NCBI GenBank assembly: GCA_049890195.1
Contig: JBMHBY010000004.1
Coordinates: 1 to 64,000, forward strand
Direction of reading: 5' to 3'
Origin: JAYQKL01 sp049890195
GTDB lineage: Bacteria; Pseudomonadota; Alphaproteobacteria; RS24
Length of the DNA: 64,000 bases
Shown: positions 35,995-44,779 of the stretch, in pieces
How positions within the stretch are numbered: position 1 is the first letter of the stretch
Layout: each line of letters starts with the position of its first letter
The notes under the pieces: model-generated
Databases searched by the model: none
The model's input: only the letters and a program-made list of their open reading frames with translations
Told to the model about the DNA's origin: nothing
Made by a program: the position numbers and the translations under genes

Positions 35995-37453
35995 GGTTCC
36001 CTCCATCATCAGCTTTGACGATTGGCCCGGCTTTCCAGAAATAGCGGTGGAAGCCGCGCATTTTGTCAATGTCCTTGATCCGGAAATACATGCGTGTCGG
36101 GGTGCCGATGGCCACCTCGCCGGGCATGAAGCCGGTCATTTCCATGAAGATATTGCCGCCACCGGCGCAGGAGATGTTGCCATACAGCAAAGGCGGCTGG
36201 CGGGTGAAGGTCATGTGGTCTTCCGTGAAGGATTTGACCTCGCCGGCTATATCGGCAAAGCGGTAGTCGCTTTGTGTGTCCAGTGCTCCGCAGTCCGGGT
36301 TGACGCAACGTCTGGACTTCGGGAATTGCGGGGTGCCGCAGCTTTCACACAGACCACCGACAAAGCCGTAAATATCATGGCGTTTGTCATAGGCAACGGT
36401 CTGCGCTGTGCGGTTGTCGCGTTCTGCGCGCATCCCCCAGTCAACATCCAGCCTGTCGGCGGCCACCAGAAACTTAACGTAATTGTCCTCATTATGGCCG
36501 CCGTCAAGCTGTCTCTCTACAGTGATGGCGGGTGTGTAGTCCGCCAAAGCCTGTGTCGTCCGGACCAGAATCGCCTCAAAGCCCTGACCGAATGCGGTCA
36601 GCAGGATCCATTGGTCAGGTTTTGCGCGGTCCAGAACATTAGCCAGCATCACCAGCGGGTGCGCTGCACCGCAATGACCCAGAGTCTCAAACAGCGGGTC
36701 GGCCACCGCATCGGCCTTGATGCCGAGGGTTTTTGCCAGACCTTTGGCAAATGACGGATTGGGCATCGGCAAAATAAAATGGTCAATGTCTTCAGGGCTC
36801 AACTCGTTGGCCTGAAGTATTTGCGTGATGGCTTTGGGGGCGACCGAGCCAAGACCGGCCTCACGCACCCAACGGTCCTCAAAGCCGTAATCCGTGCCGC
36901 TTTCCGCTGTACGGTAATGATCAACGAAATCATCATACAGGGTGACGGCATCAATGAGTTCCGCCAGCCCGGGGTCTTGCTTCACAATCACGGCAGCGGC
37001 ACCGTGACCGGACAGAAATTCCATGACATTACCCGGCTTGTGATGAGTGTTGTCGGCCGCGGCCAGCATCAGGGAGCCGGATTTGCTGCGGGTGATTTCA
37101 GACAGCGGCGACAGGGCTGCGCGTTGACTGCCGGCGACATCATAACAATGGGTGGACTCGGGCAGGTTCAATGCCGTGGCAACAATCCCGGCATTTTGTC
37201 GGTCAAGAAACGGCGCAGTGGTCGAGGCAAAGACCAGCCGCCCGGCGGCGGCATCAGTTTCAGCCATGGCATGCCGGCAGGCTTCAACACTCATGGTGAT
37301 GCTGTCCTCATCCCATTGAGCATAGCTGCGCCGGCCCCTGGCATAGGCTTTCAGGCCGCCCTGCACCCAGCCAATGCCGTCAAACATGGCGGTGCGCGAC
37401 ATCCGCATGGCCGGAATGTAGGCGCCGTAGGAATGTATGCCGATTTTAGCCAC
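35987..37453 (-). CDS. HMG-CoA-synthase-like protein with C-terminal zinc-ribbon/OB (DUF35) domain
   Basis: This 488-residue protein has an N-terminal condensing-enzyme fold (residues 1-340) like archaeal and bacterial HMG-CoA-synthase-like proteins, with a candidate active cysteine in STHCYDVAGS. Residues about 355-475 form a rubredoxin-like zinc ribbon (LCESCG and CVNPDC give four cysteines) and an OB fold. In archaea a separate DUF35 protein bridges thiolase and HMG-CoA synthase, whereas here it is fused. It overlaps the thiolase by 8 bases. The substrate is probably a branched or side-chain acyl-CoA (inference). Confidence 0.82.
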   Translation of the reverse strand: MAKIGIHSYGAYIPAMRMSRTAMFDGIGWVQGGLKAYARGRRSYAQWDEDSITMSVEACRHAMAETDAAAGRLVFASTTAPFLDRQNAGIVATALNLPESTHCYDVAGSQRAALSPLSEITRSKSGSLMLAAADNTHHKPGNVMEFLSGHGAAAVIVKQDPGLAELIDAVTLYDDFVDHYRTAESGTDYGFEDRWVREAGLGSVAPKAITQILQANELSPEDIDHFILPMPNPSFAKGLAKTLGIKADAVADPLFETLGHCGAAHPLVMLANVLDRAKPDQWILLTAFGQGFEAILVRTTQALADYTPAITVERQLDGGHNEDNYVKFLVAADRLDVDWGMRAERDNRTAQTVAYDKRHDIYGFVGGLCESCGTPQFPKSRRCVNPDCGALDTQSDYRFADIAGEVKSFTEDHMTFTRQPPLLYGNISCAGGGNIFMEMTGFMPGEVAIGTPTRMYFRIKDIDKMRGFHRYFWKAGPIVKADDGGNHG

Positions 37454-37470
37454 GAATGCTGCCTCGTTTG

Positions 37471-38691
37471 TTATGCGTAGGGGTCATAAACATATTTGTC
37501 CAGCAACGGCTTGACGGCTGTGCCGTCCGGCAGATTATCGGGGCCGATCAGACGGTCCAACGTCTCATGCCAATAATAAATCCGGCGCTCCTGATAAGAC
37601 AGCGGTGTCCCCTTAAAGCCGTCGGATTCAACCGATTTCTGGATTTCGGCGGCAAATTGCGTGTCCTCCTCAAGAATTTTCTCAAAATTCTCGATCCGCA
37701 TGTCCCAGGTTTTCTGCATATCATCGGTTTTTTCACCCGGGGCCACCCAAATCACCTCGATTTTCATCTTGTTGATGGAAACCGGCCAGAAAATGATCAG
37801 GGAATTGCCTGACGGGTAGGGTGGGCAGACAATATTCGGGAAAATATTATAGGAGAAATTATTGACCCGTCCGATTTCCGGTACGCTTTCAACTTCCGGC
37901 AAACCTTTGACGCCGGGGTCGACCCAGTCGGGATCGCGGTGCGGGGTAATCATCCGCGAATGGCCCTTCGGCCACAATTCAATGTACGTCCCCAGATGGT
38001 CCAGAAACCTGTCAACCGTGTTCTGGTGGATGGATTTCAGGTGATAGGTTTCCTGAAAGGCGTCGAGCAGCACCTTGACGTTGCAGTCCACCTCAAATTC
38101 GCTTTTGTGGACGAGGTTCATGTGTTCTGTCTGGAAGATGGCCATGTCCTGTTTGATGATGCTCATATAGCTGTCGAGGGGCTCGGCATCATCGTCAAAA
38201 TTGACAAAAACGAACTTTCCGAACAATTCACATCTGATCGGGATGAGACCATGGCAGGACTTGTCGAAATCTACAAAATCACGCGGGTCGCGCATCGCGA
38301 TCAGATTGCCCTCATCATCATAACTCCAGCCGTGATAACTGCAGACAAACAGCTTTTTGCGGCCGGCGGCATCTTTGACAATCGGTGCGCCTCTGTGTCG
38401 GCAGGTGTTGTAGAAGGCGCGGATTTCATCGTCCTGTCCGCGGATGATCAAAACCGGTGAGCCAAGCTGCTGCCAAAGCAGGTAGCTGCCTTTTTCCGGC
38501 AGTTCATCCGTATGTGCGGCATAAACCCATGATTTTTTCCACAAATGAGTCATTTCGAGATTGAAAAAATCCTCATCGGTGTAGCGGGAAGCCGGAATCG
38601 GCGGCAGGGCCGGGAATCCATCAGGCGCAGCCTCCCTGACTTTTTCATTCTCAATGCCATCGAGTATTTCTTTAGATCTTTGCGCGTCCAT
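37471..38691 (-). CDS. Rieske oxygenase alpha subunit (5 of 7)
   Basis: This 406-residue, shorter-type Rieske oxygenase has ligands C97/H99 (CRHRG) and C117/H120 (CSYHGW). The mononuclear iron tract LDAFQETYHLKSIH contains E214, H217 and H222. The tryptophan of the usual NWK before this tract is replaced by V (CNVKV). The C-terminal motif reads QERRIYYWHETLDRLI. It is first in the minus-strand unit with the HMGS-like, thiolase and enoyl-reductase genes. Confidence 0.9.
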   Translation of the reverse strand: MDAQRSKEILDGIENEKVREAAPDGFPALPPIPASRYTDEDFFNLEMTHLWKKSWVYAAHTDELPEKGSYLLWQQLGSPVLIIRGQDDEIRAFYNTCRHRGAPIVKDAAGRKKLFVCSYHGWSYDDEGNLIAMRDPRDFVDFDKSCHGLIPIRCELFGKFVFVNFDDDAEPLDSYMSIIKQDMAIFQTEHMNLVHKSEFEVDCNVKVLLDAFQETYHLKSIHQNTVDRFLDHLGTYIELWPKGHSRMITPHRDPDWVDPGVKGLPEVESVPEIGRVNNFSYNIFPNIVCPPYPSGNSLIIFWPVSINKMKIEVIWVAPGEKTDDMQKTWDMRIENFEKILEEDTQFAAEIQKSVESDGFKGTPLSYQERRIYYWHETLDRLIGPDNLPDGTAVKPLLDKYVYDPYA

Positions 38692-38751
38692 TGCCGTCTC
38701 GTAAGTTTGCTATTGTTGAATTTAGCTGAAATAAGCAGAAACGTGGGAGAA

Positions 38752-38793
38752 AATTCACTAGTAAATTAATCAGCTTTTTCTTTGTGGTATAAT
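38752..38793 (+). promoter_or_regulatory. Palindrome and -10 element before the CoA-transferase operon
   Basis: AATT, C, ACTAGT, A, AATT (38752-38767) is a near-perfect palindrome centred on a CTAG. A consensus TATAAT follows at 38788-38793, without a convincing -35 box. A regulator bound to the palindrome could activate this promoter. Transcription would begin near 38800, leaving about 48 bases of leader before the GTG at 38848. Confidence 0.45.
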
Positions 38794-38847
38794 AATAGAT
38801 GTATGGTGGAAATTCACGTTTCAGGCTTTCAATCAGGGACATTCTCG

Positions 38848-40038
38848 GTGCTGCAAAACATAAGAGTTCTGGATATTGGTCGGTATGTTGCCGGCCCTTA
38901 TTGTGCGGCCCTTCTGGGAAGTCTCGGAGCGGAGGTGATCCGTGTTGAAAAGCCCTCGGGCGGCGAGGATCGGTTTATTTCCCCGCTCACCGAAGCGGAT
39001 GACGGCACACCCGGGGAGGGCGGCCTGTTCATGCAAACCGCCTATGGTAAAAAATCCGTCACCCTTAATCTCGGCACGCCTGAAGGCCGCAACCTGCTTG
39101 GCAGATTGGCGTTGAGTGCCGACATCATCGTCGCCAATATGCCATTGAAGGCCCTCGCCCGGCTTAATCTGGATTGGAACAGTCTGGAAAAGGTGCACCC
39201 GGGCTGCATTCTGGTGACGCAATCCGCCTTTGGTGATGCCGGCCCCGATGCCGACAAGGGTGGCTTTGACGGCGTAGCGCAGGCGCTGTCAGGCGCCATG
39301 TACCTGACCGGCGAACCAGGTCACCCGATCAAGGCCGGCGCGCCTTATGTCGACTATGCCACAGCCGTCATGTCAGCCTTCGCAACGCTGGCGGCGCTGA
39401 TGCAGAAACGGGAAACCGGGCGTGGTCAGCACGTGCAGACATCACTATTGGGCACGGCCTTGTCGGTCATGAACGCCCATCTGGCGGAACAGGCCGTCAC
39501 CGGCAAAAACCGGATCGGCACGGGCAACAGGGTCCAGACATCGGCTCCTTCAGATGTGTTCGCCACAACTGACGGACATGTTCTGATCCACACGGTCGGG
39601 GACAATATTTTCGCCAAATGGGCCAAAATGGTCGGGCGCACGGATCTGCTCGATGACCCGCGCTGCCAGGGCGACCAGATAAGGGGCGACAACCGGGATT
39701 TCCTTTGCGACATTATGCAGGATTGGTGCCGCGGCAAAAACACGGCTACAGTGTTGCAGGCCTTGGAAGCCGCAGGCGTTCCGAGCGGTCCGGTGTTTTC
39801 GATGCAGGAGGCACTCGACACACCTCAGGTTGCGGCCATGCGTTTTTTCAAGCCGGTCGATGTGCCGGGGACGGACAAAACGGCACCCGTGGTCGGGCTG
39901 CCGGCGTCCTTTTCAGGCTTTGAGCCGGTGCCGCCGACGTCGCCGCCGACTGTCGGGGCTGACACGGACGCTGTGCTGCTGGCCTTGGGGATGACGAATA
40001 CGGAAATTCAGGATTTGAAGGATAGAGGCATCATTTGA
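38848..40038 (+). CDS. Family III CoA-transferase (CaiB/BaiF)
   Basis: This 396-residue enzyme moves CoA between acids. It has the family opening VLDIGRYVAGPYCAALLGSL and the catalytic aspartate D169 (APYVDYATA), at the same number as in formyl-CoA transferase. The GTG at 38848 behind AGGGA was preferred because it gives the normal short N-terminus. An in-frame ATG at 38803 would add 15 residues but sits almost at the predicted transcript start. It heads an operon with an acyl-CoA dehydrogenase and a Rieske ferredoxin. Confidence 0.85.
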   Translation: MLQNIRVLDIGRYVAGPYCAALLGSLGAEVIRVEKPSGGEDRFISPLTEADDGTPGEGGLFMQTAYGKKSVTLNLGTPEGRNLLGRLALSADIIVANMPLKALARLNLDWNSLEKVHPGCILVTQSAFGDAGPDADKGGFDGVAQALSGAMYLTGEPGHPIKAGAPYVDYATAVMSAFATLAALMQKRETGRGQHVQTSLLGTALSVMNAHLAEQAVTGKNRIGTGNRVQTSAPSDVFATTDGHVLIHTVGDNIFAKWAKMVGRTDLLDDPRCQGDQIRGDNRDFLCDIMQDWCRGKNTATVLQALEAAGVPSGPVFSMQEALDTPQVAAMRFFKPVDVPGTDKTAPVVGLPASFSGFEPVPPTSPPTVGADTDAVLLALGMTNTEIQDLKDRGII

Positions 40039-40063
40039 TTGCTGTTTAGGAAAAGGGACTGAG

Positions 40064-41224
40064 ATGGATTTTAAGCTTACAGAAGATCAAAAGAACTTTC
40101 AGGAAGCGGCACGGGAGTTTGCTCGTGCCGAGTTGGTGGAGCCGGCAAAAGTGTGCGAAACGGATGCAGTGCCGCCAAGCCACGACCTGATCAAAAAATA
40201 TGGTGAGCTTGGGTTTTTGGGCATTAATGTGCCAGAAGCCTATGGTGGTCTGGGTCTTGGAAATCTGGATGCCTTGGTCGTGTTGGAGGAATTTGCCAAA
40301 ATCTCCTCCGCCATCGCGTTTCCGGTGTTTGAGTCCTGTGTCGGGCCGGTCAAGGCCATCGAGCATTTTGGTTCTGAAAGCCTGAAACAGCGGGTGATAC
40401 CCGGTGTCTGCTCTGGCGACCTCGTGGTGGCGGTTGCGATGTCCGAGCCGGATGCCGGCTCAGCCCTGACGGATTTGAAGACCCGTGCGGAAATAAAGGG
40501 TGACAAGGTGATCCTGAACGGCAACAAGCGCTGGTGTTCCGGTGGTGGTCATGCCGATGGTTATGTCGTTTACTGCCGTTTGTCCGATGACCCCGGGGCG
40601 CGCGGAATTGGCGCCGTTTATGTTGAAAAAGGGGCATCCGGCTTGAGTTTCGGCCCACAGGAGTCGCTGATGGGCTTCCGCGGCGTGCCTTCGGCGGATA
40701 TCTATTTTGACAATACAGAAGTGCCGGCCGACAACATCATTGTTCCTGCCGGTGGATTCAAGAAGCTGATGGAGGCTTTTGATCTGGAACGGTGCGGCAA
40801 TGCCACAATGTCGCTCGGGCAGGCGTCCGGGGCGCTGGAGTCGGTGCTGGAGTATGTGCAGGACCGTCAGCAGTTCGGCAAGCCGATTGTGGACTTCCAG
40901 GCTGTCCAGCTCAGGCTGGCTGAGATGCAGATGCGGGTCGAAGCCTCACGTCTTCTTATTCACCGCGCAGCCAGCAATGCAGAGGAAGGGCTCCCGAGCA
41001 TTGTCGACTCATCCGTCGCCAAATGCTACGCCAATGAAATATCCCGCGAAGTGACCGGTACCGCCATGCAGTTGATGGGGGCCTATGGTTATTCCAAGGA
41101 TTTCGATATGGAGCGTCGGATGCGTGACTCCTGGGGCTGGGGTATTGCCGGCGGTGCCATTGATATCCAGAAAGTCAATATTGCGTCGGCCATGGTCGGG
41201 CGCCGCTTCGATCAGAGAAAATAG
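40064..41224 (+). CDS. Acyl-CoA dehydrogenase
   Basis: This 386-residue FAD enzyme has AVAMSEPDAGSALTD (residues 123-137) and the flavin-contact GFRGVPSADI. The common catalytic glutamate position (YEGTxE) reads IAGGAIDIQ. A glutamate instead occurs at E242 in FDLERCGN, the place used by isovaleryl- and long-chain acyl-CoA dehydrogenases. It should desaturate a branched or bulky acyl-CoA. It is 25 bases downstream of the CoA-transferase. Confidence 0.88.
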   Translation: MDFKLTEDQKNFQEAAREFARAELVEPAKVCETDAVPPSHDLIKKYGELGFLGINVPEAYGGLGLGNLDALVVLEEFAKISSAIAFPVFESCVGPVKAIEHFGSESLKQRVIPGVCSGDLVVAVAMSEPDAGSALTDLKTRAEIKGDKVILNGNKRWCSGGGHADGYVVYCRLSDDPGARGIGAVYVEKGASGLSFGPQESLMGFRGVPSADIYFDNTEVPADNIIVPAGGFKKLMEAFDLERCGNATMSLGQASGALESVLEYVQDRQQFGKPIVDFQAVQLRLAEMQMRVEASRLLIHRAASNAEEGLPSIVDSSVAKCYANEISREVTGTAMQLMGAYGYSKDFDMERRMRDSWGWGIAGGAIDIQKVNIASAMVGRRFDQRK

Positions 41225-41231
41225 GTCTTCA

Positions 41232-41540
41232 ATGTCTGAATTTGTGAAATGTGCAAAGTTGTCCGAAATCGGCGAGAACCAGAACATGGCTGTTGATGTG
41301 GCGGGCGTGTCCGTTCTGTTGTGTCACACCAAAGAGGGGATGATGGCGGTTGAGAACATGTGTTCACATCAGTTGCAGCCCCTGGAGGGCGGCCGGATAC
41401 GCGGGTGTTTCATTTTTTGTCCCCTGCACGGGCAAAGGTTCAACCTCAAGGACGGGGCGCCGATCGGCAGTCTGACCGACAAACCTCTGAAAACCTTTGA
41501 AGTAAAAATCGAAGGGGATGATGTCCTTGTCAGTCTTTAG
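41232..41540 (+). CDS. Rieske-type [2Fe-2S] ferredoxin
   Basis: This 102-residue small Rieske protein has ligands in MCSHQ and FCPLHGQRF (CxH and CxxH). It resembles the ferredoxin components of three-component ring-hydroxylating dioxygenases. It starts 7 bases after the acyl-CoA dehydrogenase. It is the only such ferredoxin seen in the window, so it may serve several of the seven Rieske alpha subunits. Confidence 0.9.
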   Translation: MSEFVKCAKLSEIGENQNMAVDVAGVSVLLCHTKEGMMAVENMCSHQLQPLEGGRIRGCFIFCPLHGQRFNLKDGAPIGSLTDKPLKTFEVKIEGDDVLVSL

Positions 41541-41564
41541 GCGTTAACCTTTGGGAATTGGCTT

Positions 41565-41996
41565 TTAGACGTTGACGAGAGCGATGCTTTCAAACTGCAG
41601 GACTGTGTTGCCGTCGGCATCCTCCAGACCGCACAGATAGGTCGCAATACCCCGTTTTTTCCCGGATCCGGACAGCCGTTTGTCCAGCAGCTTGCTGGTG
41701 GCGCGCAGTTGCATGCCGGCTTTGACGGCGATACGCCATTGCACATTGTTCCATTCCACGCCGCAAATATAATCAATATCGCCGCAAATGGTGTGGTCCA
41801 GCCTGCGCCACAACGCCAGAACATAAACGCCGCTGGCGATGACTTCACCAAAAGGGGAGTTTTGCGCCTCTGCTTCATCAGTATGAAACCATTGCGGGTC
41901 GAACTGGCGCGAGAAGCCCAGCATCTCGTCTTTGTCAACCGTCAGAAGGTCAGAGGCGAAAGTTTCACCGACAACCAGGTCGTCATATTTGCGCAT
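41565..41996 (-). CDS. MaoC-like (R-specific enoyl-CoA hydratase-type) protein
   Basis: This 143-residue hot-dog-fold protein has the hydratase signature FSRQFDPQWFHTDEAEAQNS, containing the D-x4-H catalytic pair, followed by SPFGEVIASG. It probably hydrates an enoyl-CoA in side-chain oxidation. It is third in a minus-strand group after the Rieske gene and the aldehyde dehydrogenase, 19 bases behind the latter. Confidence 0.88.
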   Translation of the reverse strand: MRKYDDLVVGETFASDLLTVDKDEMLGFSRQFDPQWFHTDEAEAQNSPFGEVIASGVYVLALWRRLDHTICGDIDYICGVEWNNVQWRIAVKAGMQLRATSKLLDKRLSGSGKKRGIATYLCGLEDADGNTVLQFESIALVNV

Positions 41997-42015
41997 TGGA
42001 AAACCCCGTTAGAAA

Positions 42016-43434
42016 TCAGCCGAAGACGGCTTTTGTTTCGAGGAACTCCTTGAAACCGTGAATGCCCCATTCACGGCCATTGCCGGACTGCTTGTAACCG
42101 CCAAAGGGGGCATTGTTGTCCAGCGGCGCGCCGTTGAGATGGACATTTCCAGCCCGGATTTGGGCGGCGATCTCAAAGGCCTTGTCGCGGTCGCCGGACT
42201 GGATGTAGCTTGACAACCCATAAGGTGTGTCATTGGCGATGGCCACGGCATCTTCCAGGGTGTCGTATTTCAGGATGGTCAGGACCGGCCCGAAAATCTC
42301 CTCGCGCGCAATGGTCATGTCATTGGTGACATTGGCGAATATGGTCGGTTTGACGAAAAAACCCTTGTTCAGCCCCTCCGGTCGGCCCGGACCGCCGGTG
42401 ACAAGATCGGCCCCTTCTTCCATGCCGGCCTGAATCAGGTTTTGGATGCGGTTGAACTGGGTTTCACTGACGACCGGCCCGATCACAACACCCTCTTCTT
42501 CCGGGGCGCCGACCTTGACAGACTGCGCCGTGGCACGGGCAATTTCCACAGCCTCATCATGCTGCTCGGCCTGAACCAGCATGCGGGTGGGGGCGTTGCA
42601 GGATTGCCCGGAATTATTCAGGCAGCTTTGTACGCCTTGGCTGACGGCTTTTTGCAGATCCACATCCGGCAACAGAATATTGGCGGATTTGCCGCCAAGC
42701 TCCTGGGTCACACGTTTAACGCCCTCGGCGGCGTTTTTGGCGACCTCAACACCGGCCCGTGTCGAGCCGGTGAAAGAGACCATATCAATGTCCGGGTGCG
42801 CGGATATGGCGGAGCCGACGCCAGCGCCGTCGCCATTCACGAGGTTGAAAACCCCGGCCGGAACCCCCGCTTCGTCCAGAATCTCGGTAAACAGAACAGC
42901 ATTGAGCGGCGCTACCTCACTCGGTTTCAAAACCATGGTGCAGCCGGCTGCCAGGGCCGGCGCAACCTTGCAGGCAATCTGGTTGATCGGCCAGTTCCAC
43001 GGTGTAATCAGACCGCAGACGCCGATAGGTTCCTCCAGTATGGTGGTTTTGCCGATTTTGCTTTCAAATTCATATTTGGAAAGCACATCGCGGGCAACCA
43101 TCAAATGACCAAGGCCGGATGGCGCTTGCGCGGCTTCGGCCAACCATTTCGGTGCGCCCATTTCCTGCGAAATGACATCGGCAACATCTTTCAGGCGCTT
43201 TTGGTAGGTCGCGATGATTGCATCCATCAATTCCAGACGGGCGGGGACATCAAGACGGCTATAGGCCGGGAACGCCGCTTTCGCCGCTTGTACGGCGTTG
43301 TCCACATCCTGCTTTGTTCCCAGGCTGATCTGGGTGATGGTCTCCTCCGTCGTCGGGTTGACCACATCACATTTGGCGCGGTTGTCCGGCAGGTGCCAGG
43401 CGCCGTTGATGTAAAAATTTAAGGCGTTTTCCAT
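42016..43434 (-). CDS. NAD(P)-dependent aldehyde dehydrogenase
   Basis: This 472-residue ALDH-family enzyme has cofactor motif TPWNWPI, general base E245 (QELGGKS) and nucleophile C279 (NSGQSCNAP). It differs clearly from DmpC in sequence, so it acts on another aldehyde, perhaps one released by the Rieske oxygenase encoded just upstream (43455-44627), which lies 20 bases before its start. Confidence 0.92.
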   Translation of the reverse strand: MENALNFYINGAWHLPDNRAKCDVVNPTTEETITQISLGTKQDVDNAVQAAKAAFPAYSRLDVPARLELMDAIIATYQKRLKDVADVISQEMGAPKWLAEAAQAPSGLGHLMVARDVLSKYEFESKIGKTTILEEPIGVCGLITPWNWPINQIACKVAPALAAGCTMVLKPSEVAPLNAVLFTEILDEAGVPAGVFNLVNGDGAGVGSAISAHPDIDMVSFTGSTRAGVEVAKNAAEGVKRVTQELGGKSANILLPDVDLQKAVSQGVQSCLNNSGQSCNAPTRMLVQAEQHDEAVEIARATAQSVKVGAPEEEGVVIGPVVSETQFNRIQNLIQAGMEEGADLVTGGPGRPEGLNKGFFVKPTIFANVTNDMTIAREEIFGPVLTILKYDTLEDAVAIANDTPYGLSSYIQSGDRDKAFEIAAQIRAGNVHLNGAPLDNNAPFGGYKQSGNGREWGIHGFKEFLETKAVFG

Positions 43435-43454
43435 TTTAATCCCTTATTGGGTTT

Positions 43455-44627
43455 TTAGAGTTTTGGTTTTGGCAAACTCGGGTCATCGGCCAGATACCAG
43501 TTCACATATTCATGGAAGAACTGGTTTCCCGGCTCATTTTTACCCAGCGTGATGTTGGCGTGAGCGCCGGAATTGACACCTTTCTGGACAAGATCACCAA
43601 TCATGTAATCTTCCTCTTCGACGACATTTTTCAGCCAGTCAATCATACCCTCCAAAGCTGCGGCATCTTCATCATCTTTCGGCGGGTCAGGGCGGAAAAA
43701 CATCAGGACGGTTTTGTTCTCCTCAGGTGTCGGCCCGGGGAAGAGTTGCGCCAGCTGGGTCAATTCTGGTGCCACAAACAATGACACATTCGGGAACATG
43801 ATGCGGACAAAATCATATCCGGTGTTCTCAATGTCGCCCCATGTTTCCCTTGGTTCCGCATCAAGTTTTTCAAGAATGTCAACTTGCGGGAAACCAATGC
43901 GCATATGCGGGCCGAATGCCTCATAATGGGCGACATTTGACGGCGTACGCGGGTGGATGGTTTCCGGATGCAGCTGCGCAAAATGATAGCCTTCCAGATA
44001 GCCGTCAAAGGCGATTTTCCAGTTGGTTCCCGTAATGACCCGGTTGCCCAGATAGGCCCATTTGCTGAAATCCAAATCAGCCAGATCATCCAGCATGCCG
44101 GCAAAAAAGTTCTCAAAATCGACTGCCTCGCCTGGTGTCAAAACCGCGAAAATCAGGCCATTCTTTTCATGGCAGGGCAGTTCGGTCAGACCATGTTGGG
44201 ATTTGTCGATGTCACCGAATTTATGGGCGTCGGCGACCCCCATCAGCTTGCCGTCATTGGAGAAGGTCCAGCCATGATATTTGCAGGCAAACCGGGCCTT
44301 GTTGCCGCAGCCCTCATCGGCCAACGGGGCCCCGCGATGCGAGCAGACATTAAGGAAGGCACGGGCGACCCCGTCTTTGCCGCGGGTGATCAAAATCGGC
44401 AGACCGACGGCCTCCATCGCTTTGTAGTCCCCGGCTTCCGGCAGCTCGGCGCTGGCGGCCAGACACAGCGGCAGTTTTTTGAAAATCAGGTTGATTTCCT
44501 TCTCCCACATCACCGGATCAGAATAAACGGATGAGGGAACTTGAGTAATCTTATCTGTCTGGAAGGTTTTGCCTTCTTTGACATACTCATAGAGTTTTTC
44601 TGCTGCCAGGGTTTTGCTGTTGCTCAT
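43455..44627 (-). CDS. Rieske oxygenase alpha subunit (6 of 7)
   Basis: This 390-residue protein has Rieske ligands C95/H97 (CSHRG) and C115/H118 (CKYHGW). The iron tract FDGYLEGYHFAQLHP contains E212, H215 and H220. The C-terminal motif is diverged (NEPGNQFFHEYVNWYL). The start at 44627 follows AAAGGAGT, and an ATG 8 codons earlier lacks such a site. It leads the group with the aldehyde dehydrogenase and MaoC genes. Confidence 0.9.
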   Translation of the reverse strand: MSNSKTLAAEKLYEYVKEGKTFQTDKITQVPSSVYSDPVMWEKEINLIFKKLPLCLAASAELPEAGDYKAMEAVGLPILITRGKDGVARAFLNVCSHRGAPLADEGCGNKARFACKYHGWTFSNDGKLMGVADAHKFGDIDKSQHGLTELPCHEKNGLIFAVLTPGEAVDFENFFAGMLDDLADLDFSKWAYLGNRVITGTNWKIAFDGYLEGYHFAQLHPETIHPRTPSNVAHYEAFGPHMRIGFPQVDILEKLDAEPRETWGDIENTGYDFVRIMFPNVSLFVAPELTQLAQLFPGPTPEENKTVLMFFRPDPPKDDEDAAALEGMIDWLKNVVEEEDYMIGDLVQKGVNSGAHANITLGKNEPGNQFFHEYVNWYLADDPSLPKPKL

Positions 44628-44779
44628 GATGACTCCTTTGTAGGTTGCCATTAAACCGCGTTCAAACCGTCACTTCAAACTAAAACTATGGCTAGGTTGG
44701 CCGTCTGATGCATGGCGCGCATGTGGGAATTATCCTAAGGTTTTGGTCAATCAAGCAGCTTAAAGTTTGGAGACAGGAT

